Source of the DNA: Platerodrilus igneus
Taxonomy: Eukaryota; Arthropoda; Insecta; Coleoptera; Lycidae
DNA: 64,000 nucleotides
Direction of reading: 5' to 3'
NCBI GenBank assembly: GCA_036346225.1
Contig: JARFIW010001323.1
Coordinates: 992,001-1,056,000 of the forward strand
The translations under genes and the position numbers were made by a program. How positions within the stretch are numbered: the first letter of the stretch is position 1; every line of letters begins with the position of its first letter. Under the pieces are notes generated by a model, which saw only the letters and a program-made list of their open reading frames with translations, was not told the DNA's origin and made no database searches. Below are positions 53,456 to 64,000 of this stretch, piece after piece.

Positions 53456-56400
53456 TTACAAGTCATTTCTGAGTGTATAGTTATACCCCCAAGGTTTAGT
53501 ATCAGTGGTTGAGGTACTAAGAATTCTTTTATCATCACTTGGATTAAGAACAATTTTGTTTTGTTTAATAGTACAGACATCATGTTTGATTGATCTAATT
53601 AAACATTGCTGTCTCTGTACAGTCTGTTTATAAAACAAAGCATTCTTATAATCGTCAAAAGAAATTTGCTTAATACTGAACTCTGTAAGTGTACATTTTA
53701 GATCTAAGTCCTACAAACTCTAGCATGATGTCACCATTGTTTTCATCTTTCATAATACCAGGAACTTTTTTATTTGATAATGGAATATGATATTTGTTAT
53801 GAGGGTCGTAATCGGAAGTATCAAATCTATGAATATCTTGTTTGATATAAGAGTAAATATCTTCAACGCTAAACTCGTATATCAAACTATCCGTATCTGT
53901 GTACAGCAGCTTTGCTTTGTTAGCAAATTGCGATTTTATATAACTATAGTGAAATTCAATTAAATAGGTTTTTGAAATATCTAGAATAGAGAAACCTACA
54001 TAAATGGGTTTGTTTAAGTAAACCTCTAATTTATTCATTTCTATTAAGACTAGATCTTTGTCTAACACAGTGCAACTATGAAAATTAGGTTTTGCTATGT
54101 AACTACGAGCTCCAAACCGTCCTTCCCATTTGGTCACTAATTTCACATCTTTCCTTTTCCGTACGTTTTCCATCATCTTTCCATAAACCGAATTTATCAT
54201 ATTTTTATAAAAGCATATATCGAAACTGTTTTTTGACTGTTGTCTTAATTTCGTATTCAAATCAATGTATTCTTTTAACCAACGAGCTTGTTTAAACCGA
54301 AGAACCTTATAAATCTTTTTCAGTTCTAAACCGTAGCTTAAATACATTTTTAAATTCTTGTAGTGAATAATATAGTTGAGTTTTGGATATAAAGTTGTAA
54401 GTATTTTCTTTAAGTTTGATTTATTAGAAGGTAATGGTGGTATCATATGTTCAGGCGCCAAAGGTAAGTCACTGTGAATTTCATGTAAAGATACTGGATA
54501 GTGTAAATCGCATTCAAAAATATATCCTACATCAGAATCATCGGGAATATTAAGTATGTCTAAACGTACTATATCTGGACTGGTACCATCTAAAAATTCA
54601 AATTCTCCATATGGAAGTTATTCAGACATTGCAGCCCCATATAAATTATTAACATCAAAATACATTAAATATTTAGAATCGAAATTTGGATCATAATCTG
54701 CATTCATATATTTGTCATTTGCTTTAGCATATCTATTCGAACATTGAGAAACACCGCCACGAATTCCCCGTTCTAAAAACATTATTTTTTCAATATCAGT
54801 AAGCAGCTCGAGTTTAACGTTCGTCGTTTTTAACATTGCATCTAGAGCTAAACCAGGAGCCTTAAAGTAGTGAAGCGGATCTAACTTATACGTGAACATA
54901 CAAGTTTTTCTAAAGTTTTCAAATATATCAGTCAAGAGCAGTACATCTGTTTTTAAATATAGGTCTGAATAGTCCCCTTGTGTTTTTATATTAAATGTTT
55001 GCCAAACGTGTTTAGCATGATTGTAGTCTTCATCTGAGATTTCTTCATTGCGCAAACGATTAAAGAATGCTGTTTTACATGGTAAATCGGTTTCATTGAG
55101 CCTATCCCAGGAGTTAATGTAATCATAGGGAAATGTGCCTTTACGCGTAAGTAACTGAAACTCATTATCGGTGTTACAATTTTCCCTGGTGATGGATTTT
55201 TTATTATCATCTAAGTATGAAGCTAATTTTTCGATACTAGATGCCATAAACCTGAATGAATCGATAAATCTAAAACTAACTTTCGTACCATTTACATATT
55301 TTGTAAAAGATATGTATTTTTCCTTATTTATTGGTAGAATTCTTACCAAACCTGAAAACCCTAACGCAATTTTTTAATAATGAAATGCGAATCGTAGCCT
55401 GATAAGTTATGAAAACTACCGGTATCATATAAAATTATGATAATTGATGTTGCAATCTTGATGAGCCGCTCCTCGAAATTCACCTGTAAAGTGGCAGTGA
55501 TCGCGAACTCTAATATCATCTATACTAAAAGGTTTATTGCAAATGTGACAGTGAAGGGCAAATTAAATGCTAACTTTTGTTCTTCTGTTAAAGGATTCAT
55601 AGGTTTTGGGTTACAGAAAATTTTATTAGTCGTTTCTGAAATCAGTTTCAATTGAGCAACAAACCATTCTATACAATCCTTTCCGCGATACAATTGAAAT
55701 TTAGAATATTTATTATCATACGAGCATTTCAAATAATACGCTACACTAAAGGGTATATGCCTTTGGTAAGAGACTGTGTTTAGTATTACCTCCGACTCAT
55801 TGCATGGTTCTAATATACATTCGAGATCTGCATAAACTACAAATGATACTTTTTCTTGATAGTAGAAATGTTTAAATGTTAGATACTTTTCGGATTCTTC
55901 GGGTAATCTTATTGAGCAAGTATTCTGTTTTTCGCAATAATTCGAATGACGCTTAAGTAATGCTGCTGTACTAAAATTATTTAAACATCTATAACAAAAA
56001 AATTTTCTATGGTGATGTGAAGACAACTGTTTTGCAAATAATTTTGACATATCCTTAATCCAAGTAAAATGAAAGTGATTCTCATTAGCATTTGTCGGAC
56101 GAGAATATTGTAAGGAATCATTATTTAAAACTAACAGATTAATAGGTTCAATTTTTTTAAAATTTTCACTTAAACAAAATGGCAGTATTTTAGTATTTTC
56201 TATACAATATAGGTTAATTGCGAGATTGTTAAGCTTCTCAATTTTTTATGTCTTTTAATGCGATTGGAAACTGAATTGAATTGTAGCGTAATACTGTATC
56301 AAAATGTGGATAGCTAGATATTCTCGGACTATTTTGTTTAGCAGGATATAAAGCGGAAACCAAGCTCTAAAGAATGCAATGTTGATCGTTATTTATTACA

Positions 56401-56858
56401 TTTACCACAGCTTTTTTTTTTTTTATAAAGTCCGGAACCGGTACAAACGTTGAACACCCTCCTTTAAGTGGATCATGATTGTTTATATTTACCTTCAAGT
56501 GTAAAACTTCTTGGATTGCCCAACCAGAATCTTTCTCGCTAAATTCTTCTAATCGCTTCGAAATCTTGTTCAATACGTTCTCCTTATACCACAGCTTGAG
56601 ATTGGTATTTATATCGATGTGACGATTTGCAGTAGGAAACGTTTTCAAATCTATTTCGCCAGTTGTAGGCTTAACAAAGTTAGCGGCAAATATTACATTA
56701 ACTTTCAACATTGACTTTTTTAAGCAAGCAACAATCTTGCGTTTAAAACTAGCGAACGCCTTGTCTAAGAACACTAGAGGATCTCTATAATTTAAATTGG
56801 TAATAAGTCCCGTAATTATTCGACTTCCAAAACATGATTGTACATCATGCCAAATCAA
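53456..56858 (-). pseudogene. protein-primed family B DNA polymerase of Polinton 2
   Basis: Minus-strand gene. Pieces in order: an N-terminal block with EKDSGWAIQEVLHLKVNIN (~56510) matching Polinton 1 at its intron-2 junction but without an intron; a C2H2-like finger FFCYRCLNNFSTAALLKRH (~55990); exonuclease YADLECIL (Exo I, ~55840) and [15 protein letters not shown] (Exo III, ~54980); motif [15 protein letters not shown] (~54660), motif B with [11 protein letters not shown] (~54190), motif [12 protein letters not shown] (~53890). Breaks occur near 56300, 55500, 55370, 54600 and 53660. The same domain order as Polinton 1, but independently broken. Confidence 0.93.
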
Positions 56859-57187
56859 ATTTTTCGAGTATGACCTCTAGAAAGCGTTGCATCAACACCT
56901 TTACCACGATATTCCAAAGAGCGTTTCAAGTGCCTCAATCGTACAAGGTAGCTTTTAAGATGTGCTAAATTAGATTCCAGCCTACTAGGATTTTCTTGTT
57001 GATTGTCTTCGTATACCTTATTTCTAATAGCAAGCTTCAATATACTAATATTTGCTTTGATAATTAAAATGTGTTTCGTTATTTCATTCACTGATTTAAT
57101 TAGATTCACGCATTTTACAGTTAATCTCAAAATTGCGCTACTAATCTCGGATACGGTTTCAGCATTCATGATTCTATAGAAAATCAA
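56855..57187 (-). CDS. small helical protein upstream of the polymerase, Polinton 2
   Basis: An open frame of 110 codons ending as the polymerase frame begins. It is rich in leucine, isoleucine and lysine (ITKHILIIKANISILKLAIR; LAHLKSYLVRLRHLKRSL), suggesting helices or a coiled coil. There is no recognisable family. The close spacing to the polymerase suggests a shared transcript or that it is the N-terminal part of the same protein. Confidence 0.55.
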   Translation of the reverse strand: MIFYRIMNAETVSEISSAILRLTVKCVNLIKSVNEITKHILIIKANISILKLAIRNKVYEDNQQENPSRLESNLAHLKSYLVRLRHLKRSLEYRGKGVDATLSRGHTRKI

Positions 57188-57739
57188 AATACACTACTTA
57201 ATAATATTATACGTATTTTCTCTATTTACTATTTATATAAAATATCATCTGACGTAAGCAAAACAACTGCAAAAAGGTTCATTCATCTGAGTTTACGGAA
57301 AACGCGTAAGCAAAACAACTGTAAAAGAAAATAGCATACAAATCGAAATAATTGCAAAGCGAATTGCTTTGAATGCAATTGTTAAAAAAATCGCCTTTAT
57401 TTACGTTTTTATTCAAGACGATTTTCAAGCTTGAATCGTGCATGCGATCTAAAAAATTGCAGAGTTGCCTTCAGTACGTGACTATGACAAACAATTTGCT
57501 ATGCAAGCATTTCCAATATTTACATACTGAATGCAACTGCAAAAGGAATTAGCATTCAACATCATTTTTCATTCCGTATGCGTTTACTACAAAAAATGTT
57601 TTTATACGACGTTTGATTTATGATGTGTACAGAAAATACATTATCATTACAGCGCTATTTTTTTATGATTACATTGAAATATTTTTAAATAAAAACAAAT
57701 CAAATTTGAAAAAAAAAGTCTCAGATTAAACCGTCTTGT
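57188..57739. other. non-coding stretch right of Polinton 2
   Basis: AT-rich. A direct repeat of ACGTAAGCAAAACAACTG occurs near 57252 and 57305. No gene is seen. Confidence 0.5.
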
Positions 57740-58640
57740 TTAATAATTTACACGCACTCATGGTTTTTAAAAAACCCAGTATTAAAAGAACATTCTGCAG
57801 TTTTATTATATAACAGTACCTTTAAAGAATTTTCACACAAATTACCTATATATATGCATGTAAATTGTGTCAGCGGTAATCTAAAAAAACTTATTCTATA
57901 AATATTACTACTTAAGGGATTTATTTGCATTGCATTATTTTTAAACGAAAAATTAATCTGAAGAAAAATATCATAATTTACACGCACTCATGGTTTTTTT
58001 AAAAACCCGTTATTAAGAAAAAACATTTTCCAGTACGTTGATAGTACTAAAGAATTTTTCTTATTCAGCATGATTAGCGTAAACATACACCCGCACAAAT
58101 TACTATATCCCTATATATGCATATAAAGTCAATTTTTGTTAATTTTTTATGGAAAATAAATTATGCTAGCAGTAATATAAAACGAAATTAATCTAATTTA
58201 GGTTTTATTATGCGCCTTCTTGCAATTTCTGTTTCAGTCAATGAATGTAATTCATTATTTCTGCTGAGCAGTACCTTTAAAAAAAAATTTCTATAAAAGC
58301 ATAAAATCGCATATACACACAATTACCTATATTTGCATATAAATTATGTCAGCGGTAATCTAAACGAAATTAATCTAATTTAGGTTTTTTTATTATGTGC
58401 ATTCATTGCAATTTCTTTTTCAGACAATGAATCTAATTCATTATTTCTGCTGAGCAGTACCTTTAAAAAAATTTCTTATACAGCATAAAATCGCTTAAAC
58501 ACACAATTACCTATATTTGCATATAAATTATGTCAGCGGTAATCTAAAACGAAATTAATCTAATTTAGGGTTTTATTATGTGCATTCATTTCAATTTCTT
58601 TTTCAGACAATGAAACTAATTCATTATTTCTGCTGAGGTA
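57740..58640 (+). repeat. tandem array with ~230- and ~185-bp units
   Basis: Two units start ATAATTTACACGCACTCATGG (57742, 57973). Three more start TAATCTAAAACGAAATTAATC (about 58175, 58355, 58540) and share ATTCATTATTTCTGCTGAG and CAATTACCTATATTTGC. Each later unit has a pyrimidine-rich TTTCTTTTTCAG run like a splice acceptor. Right after the array a spliced gene starts at 58846. Confidence 0.8.
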
Positions 58641-58845
58641 TAATTATATTCGCTTACATACTGTTTTGTTCATTAGAATAGATTACAGAGCTGAATTTTT
58701 TTTCAGAAAACGATGCAAATTTTTAATTTTTTTTTAACAGATCAGTTTATTATTTAATATAAATACTTCACTTAGATTTTACCAACAGTATTCAATCAGA
58801 TCTCTTGTATAATTATTAGTTACTATTACTAGCAACTTTTAAAAA

Positions 58846-59436
58846 ATGAGTAACTTGTCATCAATCAAAAATTGTAATAGTACCAACGTAAAAGTTCTAG
58901 AGCAATTTATATTACATTCTGACGAAGACGTGATTAAAGAAGTTTTTGGTTGTTCTTCGCCTCAATTCAACACTGCTGCTATTTTTGATAGTGACGTAAT
59001 AGATATATCACGGTAAGTGCTTTTTTCACATTTATACATGTGTTTTTAAAACAGTACTATTTTATAAGTTACATTAGATCAAAAAACCATTCTGGAAATT
59101 CTGAGGCTATCGTAGGATCGTTGACACACTCTGATCCTCTCAGAAACATCAGGTAGTATACAAAAGAAAAGGTGAACCTACAATAATCTTTTATGTTATG
59201 CTCACAGATCAGGCAAAAACATGTCGACTATGAAAAAGTTATGTACAGAATCTAATATGGCTGTTTGCTGTGAAGATGACAAATCCTACGAAGATGACAC
59301 AGAAGAGTTGCTTAACGCATTTAAAAAGCGTGGAGAGAAGCTACTGCGTCGTATAAATTTGGAACTAGAAATAATAAAGCAAAAAAGAGAGGAACTAGCA
59401 GCGAGGGAGCAGCAGATACTTCAAGAACGGAGTTAA
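58846..59436 (+). CDS. predicted two-exon gene of unknown function (131 aa)
   Basis: Exon 1 is 58846-59012, starting with ATG in a clean context (AAAAAATGAG) and ending at a consensus donor GTAAGTGC. Exon 2 is 59208-59436, after an acceptor CTCACAG at 59207. The join is in frame (phase 2), and the exon-2 frame is open to TAA at 59436. The C-terminal half is a strong coiled-coil candidate (NAFKKRGEKLLRRINLELEI then KQKREELAAREQQ). The middle is acidic. I do not recognise the family. It converges with the 59667-59963 gene. It may belong to Polinton 2 or another element. Confidence 0.6.
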
Positions 59437-59666
59437 TAAATACTTTTCATTTATAAATAGTTAGATCAAAATATTCAACAATTTGTAAAATAAAAAAGTA
59501 TTTTATAAAAGTTTCTCTATTGAAACAAGACTTTCTCTAAACAAGGTAGTAAACTCAAAGTAAAACGCACATAAATCAGAACCCACTTTAATTTAATACA
59601 TCATTCTTTATACAATCGACTTAGATGTGTTATAATAATAAACTAATTTCTTAAATTAGTGACATA

Positions 59667-59963
59667 TTATTCTGAAAATTCTATGTTGACAGTTAGACCG
59701 ATCGATCCCTTACTAGTTATGTATACGTGTTTGTTCGAGTCAATACTTTCATTTAATTGTTTCACTCCATGTGCTTGAAGGTATTCAAAATATCTCAATG
59801 GCAATATACTCTTGAACTCTTCTGTTTCCACTAATACTCTTTCTCCATATTTTGTCTTGATTGTTTCCACTTTTAAAACTTCAAACTTCTTATTCACTAC
59901 AAGATCTTTTGAATTTACATAAGGTTTGCGATATGTGGTTTTATTAAGAGTATTAAAATCCAT
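59667..59963 (-). CDS. small protein of unknown function (98 aa)
   Basis: Open frame from ATG 59963. A beta-rich core (KKFEVLKVETIKTKYGERVL, then FKSILPLRYFEYLQ) looks like a small OB-fold-type protein such as those that bind single-stranded DNA in mobile elements, but this is a guess from strand pattern and the TKYGER motif. It is convergent with the spliced gene at 58846-59436 and ~230 bp from it. No break is seen. Confidence 0.5.
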   Translation of the reverse strand: MDFNTLNKTTYRKPYVNSKDLVVNKKFEVLKVETIKTKYGERVLVETEEFKSILPLRYFEYLQAHGVKQLNESIDSNKHVYITSKGSIGLTVNIEFSE

Positions 59964-59999
59964 ATTGCTTTTCTTTGACTAATTAAATTAATATTAGGA

Positions 60000-60660
60000 G
60001 CAATCTCCTTATATAGCAGATTACCACCATCTGCGTACTTTGCCAACCCACTTTTCAACCTATCACAAGAGTGAACTCATTTTGAATTGAAACCGGCCCA
60101 TGTGTATTTGCAGCCTCTATAGACAGACGTATTTTACACATGGAAAATACGTCTGTCGCGTTTTGAATTAGGACCGGCCCTAAATACCTACTCACATCGA
60201 GAATTATTATTAATCAGCGGTTGATGTTGTGAAACCAGTTTACCATGTTTATAAGCTAGCTTCGTTAGTGCTTCTGGTTATATTTCCTCAATTCTTACTA
60301 CTATTTGGTCTACATTGAATACTTTAATTTAACACATTTGCTATTGAGAAAATCTAAGCATTACTGCCTCCAATGAGTTTTATTACATACTAGCTACGAA
60401 ATACGCACTTCGTGGATCCATTATAAAATTTGTCCTTTACAATATAACTTAAATTAAATACTCTTCTTTGTCCATGTAAATCAAGAAATTTTAATTAATT
60501 TTTATTGTTAATAGATAATCGTGAGCGACGTGTTTTTTTTTGGTTTTTTTGGTATGTAGGTGAATCCCCCCACTCGCCGCGTCTGGTAGTTAGCCTGGTA
60601 TTTACGTTTCTTTCGGCTACGTCTAGGTACGTAACACATTCAAGTTCAATCTCTATTATG
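60000..60660. other. non-coding stretch with a hairpin
   Basis: Contains a perfect 14-bp inverted repeat (GACAGACGTATTTT at 60122-60135 and its complement at 60144-60157), inside a larger imperfect one (CCATGTGTA and TACACATGG) and between two copies of TTTTGAATT.....ACCGGCCC. No gene is seen. A poly-T run precedes GGTGAATCCCCCCACTCG near 60561. Confidence 0.6.
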
Positions 60661-63440
60661 TGCTGTAACAAGAAGTGCTAATTTGAACCTACGTGTGATG
60701 TTATGTACAGCGAATATTAGCGTAAGAAATTATACACACAAAGTTTGTCCTTTTCGAGCCATTATTGAGAATGACTTTTATACTAGCTTAATTGTATATG
60801 CTTGTGAAAAAATTGCGTTACCGCGTCAGCGTGCGCATGTAGGTTTGATTGCAGTGGCCAATGCTACCGTTACAAAAAATAGAGGTTTTGTAAAATGTTC
60901 TATTAGTTTATTTCGCAATGAAAATTCAGCACTGGCTCTCGTTTTTAACGAAACATGTGGCGATCAACCTAGTCTGCATATACATGCTAATATTCAGAAT
61001 TGATTCTCTAATGTCACTCTCCCTGATCCCTATTTTACAAAAAACGGTCCTGTAGAATTTTTATTGGGATTAGATCCTTCTACTTAGATATTTTAATAAA
61101 TCCGTCTCGCATAATCCAGGAACAACCAAGTGCCATCAAAACTATTTTTGGTTGGATCATAGGTGGGAAATTGCCCGATTCCGAATATTCCACATCTTTA
61201 TTTCTTTGTTGTAAATTACTAAATTCGTCTATACAACGCTTTTGGAAATTAGAAGCAATGGATCATTATTGTATTCCTAAACCCGAAGATATCGCTTGTA
61301 AAAATTTGTTTAGCAATACGCATTTTTTTGATGCAATAGGACGCTATTCGATACGCTTGTCCTTATTCGCAAAATTTCGATGCTGTTTGATATAAGGGAG
61401 CACGCGCGCAAATACTTAATAAATTTAGAAGGTTTTCTAGAATGTCAACTTTTGCATTATGAAGAATATTGCCGTATTATAAATGAGCATATAGATTTAG
61501 AGCACATGAAGTTAGCAGTTTCAGCTTCAAATTACATAATGCCGTGTCATTATGTAATAAAGGAAGGTAACTGTACAACAAAAGTTAAGATGCATCATTT
61601 AGTACTGCTTCTTCTAGTAATCATTTAAACAATTTTCTACTATTAGGTCCTAAACTGTAGAGTGATATTCCTGATATTATATGCAGTTTTCGTCTTTGTG
61701 CCGTTGAAGTATGTTGCAATGTACGCAAATGTATCAAGTGAAACATTAACATATTTACTATCGTACTGCTGAAGGAGGTGACAACGACGAATACGCTTCA
61801 AATACTGTAATTTTTAGTGCTTCGTTTTCACCCTTTTTAGTTAACGCATATTACAGCAATTAGACCAAGATGGAGGACTTTTTTTTACTTCCAAATCGGT
61901 TTCAAATCAAATATTTGTGGACGATCTTTGCTAATGTTTTGTCACTGTACAAGAGAGGCTATTCTTGCAACAAGAAGTGATTGGCATTTTTACTAAAGCT
62001 GGTCTAAGAAAATGGGCTAATAATCACCAGGAAATTTTAGATGCCGTTCTGTTGAGACACTGCAAACTTCCGTTTGTTTTGAATTACGAGGAACACTCAA
62101 TCAAGATTTTGGCGTTCAATATGATCTGTCTGAAAATTGTTTTTTATATGCCATTCGCTGAAATCCCACAGTGACGACAACGATGTATGTTGTCCAGAAT
62201 CGCTAAAATTTATGATCTCATGAGTTGACTCAATCTGCTTACATTTTATGCAAAGGTACTAATCCAACTATATGGCTGCTGGCATTAAATTGGGATGAAC
62301 AGCTTCCAATTTCTATTCAAGAAATGTGGATCTACTTTATCACAGATCTACCTGCGCTTGCTAGTATACAAATTCCAAGTTATATTCTAATCATTTATGC
62401 AAACTTACGACAAATATTTGGACTTTGTGATAGGTCTTGAAAGGGCTACGCAGCAGTTGTTTACGTTCGGTTTGGAGAAATAGATAAGATTAGTGTTAAT
62501 CTCGTAAATGCCAAAGGTAGAGGCGTTCCGCTTAAAACAATGAGTATTCCGCGCATACAATTGTCCGCTGCTGTTCTGTTAGGTCAATTGATTGACTCGA
62601 TTATCCCATCTATTGATCAGGTCCAATTAACAAGTATACATTTGTTGTCAGATTCACTAATTATACTTGTTTGACTATGTACGCCACTGCATAGGTTGAA
62701 AAGTGTTGTCGTATTTTTGGCTGCTAGCGATAGATTTGTGGCACACCGCGGATTGTTTCAATATACACAGTGACTGTGGCAAGTATTTTGTAGGCGCAGT
62801 TAATCATTTTGCCGAAGTAACCAACTTCCTTAAGAATTCCAATCACGCTATGCGGACCATCATTTGTTAACAGAAACACAATGGAATTTCAATCCCTAAT
62901 CGTCTCCTTACCTTGGTGGGATTTGGGAGGCACAAGTAAAGTCTGTCAAGCACCTTATACGTCGAATAATGGGTTTATTAGTTATTACCTTCGAGGAAAC
63001 GGAAATATTATTCGCTAAAGTTGAAGTTATACTAAATAGCAGTCCGCTAGGTTAAGTCCCCATTGACTCGCCCGATGACATTGATTTCCTTACACCTGGT
63101 CACTTTCTGATCCGGTTGACCGCCTGAAATTGATCTTGAATCTGAACCAGTTATTGGAACAAGCTACTAGAGCTTTTTGGAGGCGTTGATCTCAAGATTA
63201 TTTACACACACTCATAAAGGTTAGATGATCAAGTCTTCAACCAAACTTACAATTGGGTGAAGTGGTATTTACGAAACAAAAGAATAATCTATCGCTGTCG
63301 AGGCCCATTGGACGCGTAACAAAGCGACGGGGGTTTTCGGGTGGTATGCTGCGTCCAAATGTAAATTTTAAGCGGTTTTCATTTCTGTTAATCTTAAAAG
63401 AACTGTTACGGTTGTAATTTCTCTTCTGTTACAGGTGAAA
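60660..63440 (+). pseudogene. BEL/Pao retrotransposon pol, heavily decayed
   Basis: Pieces in the normal order. Protease-like: FRAIIENDFYTSLI with ACEKIALP (60760-60830), where the catalytic DSG is gone. A linker reads RFWKLEAMDHYCIPKPEDIA (61235), then IGRYSIRL. Reverse transcriptase: EYCRIINEHIDLEHMKLA, HYVIKEGN and the catalytic FVDDL (61915). A following block reads QEVIGIFTKAGL then RKWANNHQEIL. RNase H-like: PLKTMSIPRIQLSAAVLLG (62540). Integrase pieces lie around 62880-63100, and a C-terminal LGEVVFTK with PIGRVTK lies near 63260. Numerous stops make it a pseudogene. Confidence 0.8.
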
Positions 63441-63480
63441 CATTTTAAATTTTGACTTGCCCTCAAGGGGGCGGGGACCC
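63441..63480 (+). other. possible polypurine tract of the BEL/Pao remnant
   Basis: CAAGGGGGCGGGGA (63463-63476) follows the end of pol, the place of the tract that precedes the 3' LTR in BEL/Pao elements. The LTR itself is not resolved. Confidence 0.4.
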
Positions 63481-63749
63481 CGTAAAAATAAAAGGGATGC
63501 GTCAGCTAGCTGAGTCCCTACAAATAATAATGAAAACAAAATAAAGAAACAATAAAAACTGCAAAACTAATAAATAACAAGATTTTCAACGAATATACTG
63601 CATTACATTATCACTTACCCTGAAAGGTCTTGTCTTCGTAAATGAGGGTTTATATCACGGTTTATATATTTTTTATTTTGTACATCTACAGTTAAATTAT
63701 TTTCAGATCTTTTATTATATAATAATTTATTAACTAAAGTCTTAATAAT

Positions 63750-64000
63750 TACAACCCAGACATACAGTTTTCAATAGAAGTAGAAAGCAACAACTCTGTT
63801 CCATTTTTAGACACTGTTAATAAGAAAAGATAATAAAATTATTACTGATTGGTGCGTAAACTTATTTTGTATATTAGTTCATGCATACAATAAAAAATTC
63901 GTTTTTCCTGGTTGACCAATTAAAAGATCTGTTTATCCCAAACGATTACGTATTAGTAAGCTTCGACTTGGAATTTATGTTTACCAATCTTGACAAGACT
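63750..64000 (+). pseudogene. Penelope-like element reverse transcriptase fragments
   Basis: One frame reads IQFSIEVESNNSVPFLDT (63756), and another DQLKDLFIPNDYVLVSFDLE followed by FMFTNLDKT (63920-64000). Both are typical of Penelope-like reverse transcriptases, but in intact ones the SFD..FTN motif comes before the PFLD motif. Here the order is reversed. The sequence runs off the window end. Confidence 0.6.

Larger units (their letters stand above)
50685..57187 (+). mobile_element. Polinton 2, partial and rearranged
   Basis: The remaining order is the C-terminal piece of the protease, minor capsid, small ORF, major capsid (all plus strand), then the DNA polymerase and an upstream small gene on the minus strand. 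No ATPase, integrase, fibre-like gene or terminal inverted repeat is seen. The right boundary is unknown, and the array and small genes at 57740-59963 could still belong to it. It is diverged from Polinton 1 (no nucleotide-level match), so it is a separate family. Confidence 0.85.

Overview
The window looks like a piece of an AT-rich animal genome, most likely an insect or other arthropod, made almost entirely of nested and decayed mobile elements. I recognise no ordinary host gene. The evidence for this is the element mix (two Polinton/Maverick elements, a gag-bearing LTR element, BEL/Pao and hAT remnants, an RTE-like LINE, tRNA-derived SINEs, a Penelope-like fragment), very short spliceosomal introns and TATA plus TCAGT initiator promoters.

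Layout. Positions 1-20099 are mostly non-coding. They hold AT microsatellites that are repeatedly bordered by a CACAGCAATA motif, two inverted copies of a ~1.4 kb repeat (2395-3785 and 17425-18760) with a third diverged copy near 9.3-10.4 kb, a SINE, a TA-flanked MITE, a tRNA-like sequence, a hAT transposase remnant and a BEL/Pao gag remnant. Positions 20100-26904 plus 42573-42738 are one LTR retroelement transcribed on the minus strand. It has two ~1.3 kb LTRs, a 4-bp AACT target duplication and a broken gag, but no visible pol. Positions 26905-42566 are a complete 15.7 kb Polinton inserted into the 5' LTR of that element. It has ~375-bp terminal inverted repeats, AG...CT ends and a TTTCGT 6-bp duplication. 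Positions 42739-45530 show nothing recognisable. Positions 45531-50684 are a minus-strand LINE with two SINE insertions and a tandemly repeated 3' end. Positions ~50685-57187 are part of a second, more diverged Polinton whose protease gene is cut at the LINE junction. Positions 57700-60000 hold a tandem repeat array and two small genes. Positions 60660-63480 are a BEL/Pao pol ruin, and 63750-64000 hold Penelope-like reverse transcriptase fragments.

How the genes fit together. Polinton 1 has the gene set of a virus-like transposon: protein-primed family B DNA polymerase for copying, retroviral-type integrase with chromodomain for insertion, packaging ATPase, adenovirus-type cysteine protease, minor and major jelly-roll capsid proteins, and probable virion accessory proteins (a PLA2-like domain, a membrane-active-looking peptide and a fibre-like protein). 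Most of these genes carry frameshifts or stops, so the copy is dead, but two ORFs of unknown role (31943-32743 and 37610-38302) remain open. Polinton 2 keeps an open minor capsid gene, an open 51-residue ORF, a major capsid gene with a single in-frame stop and a broken polymerase gene.

Limits. Family calls rest on motifs read by eye. No database search was run. Boundaries of decayed elements are approximate except where target duplications fix them.
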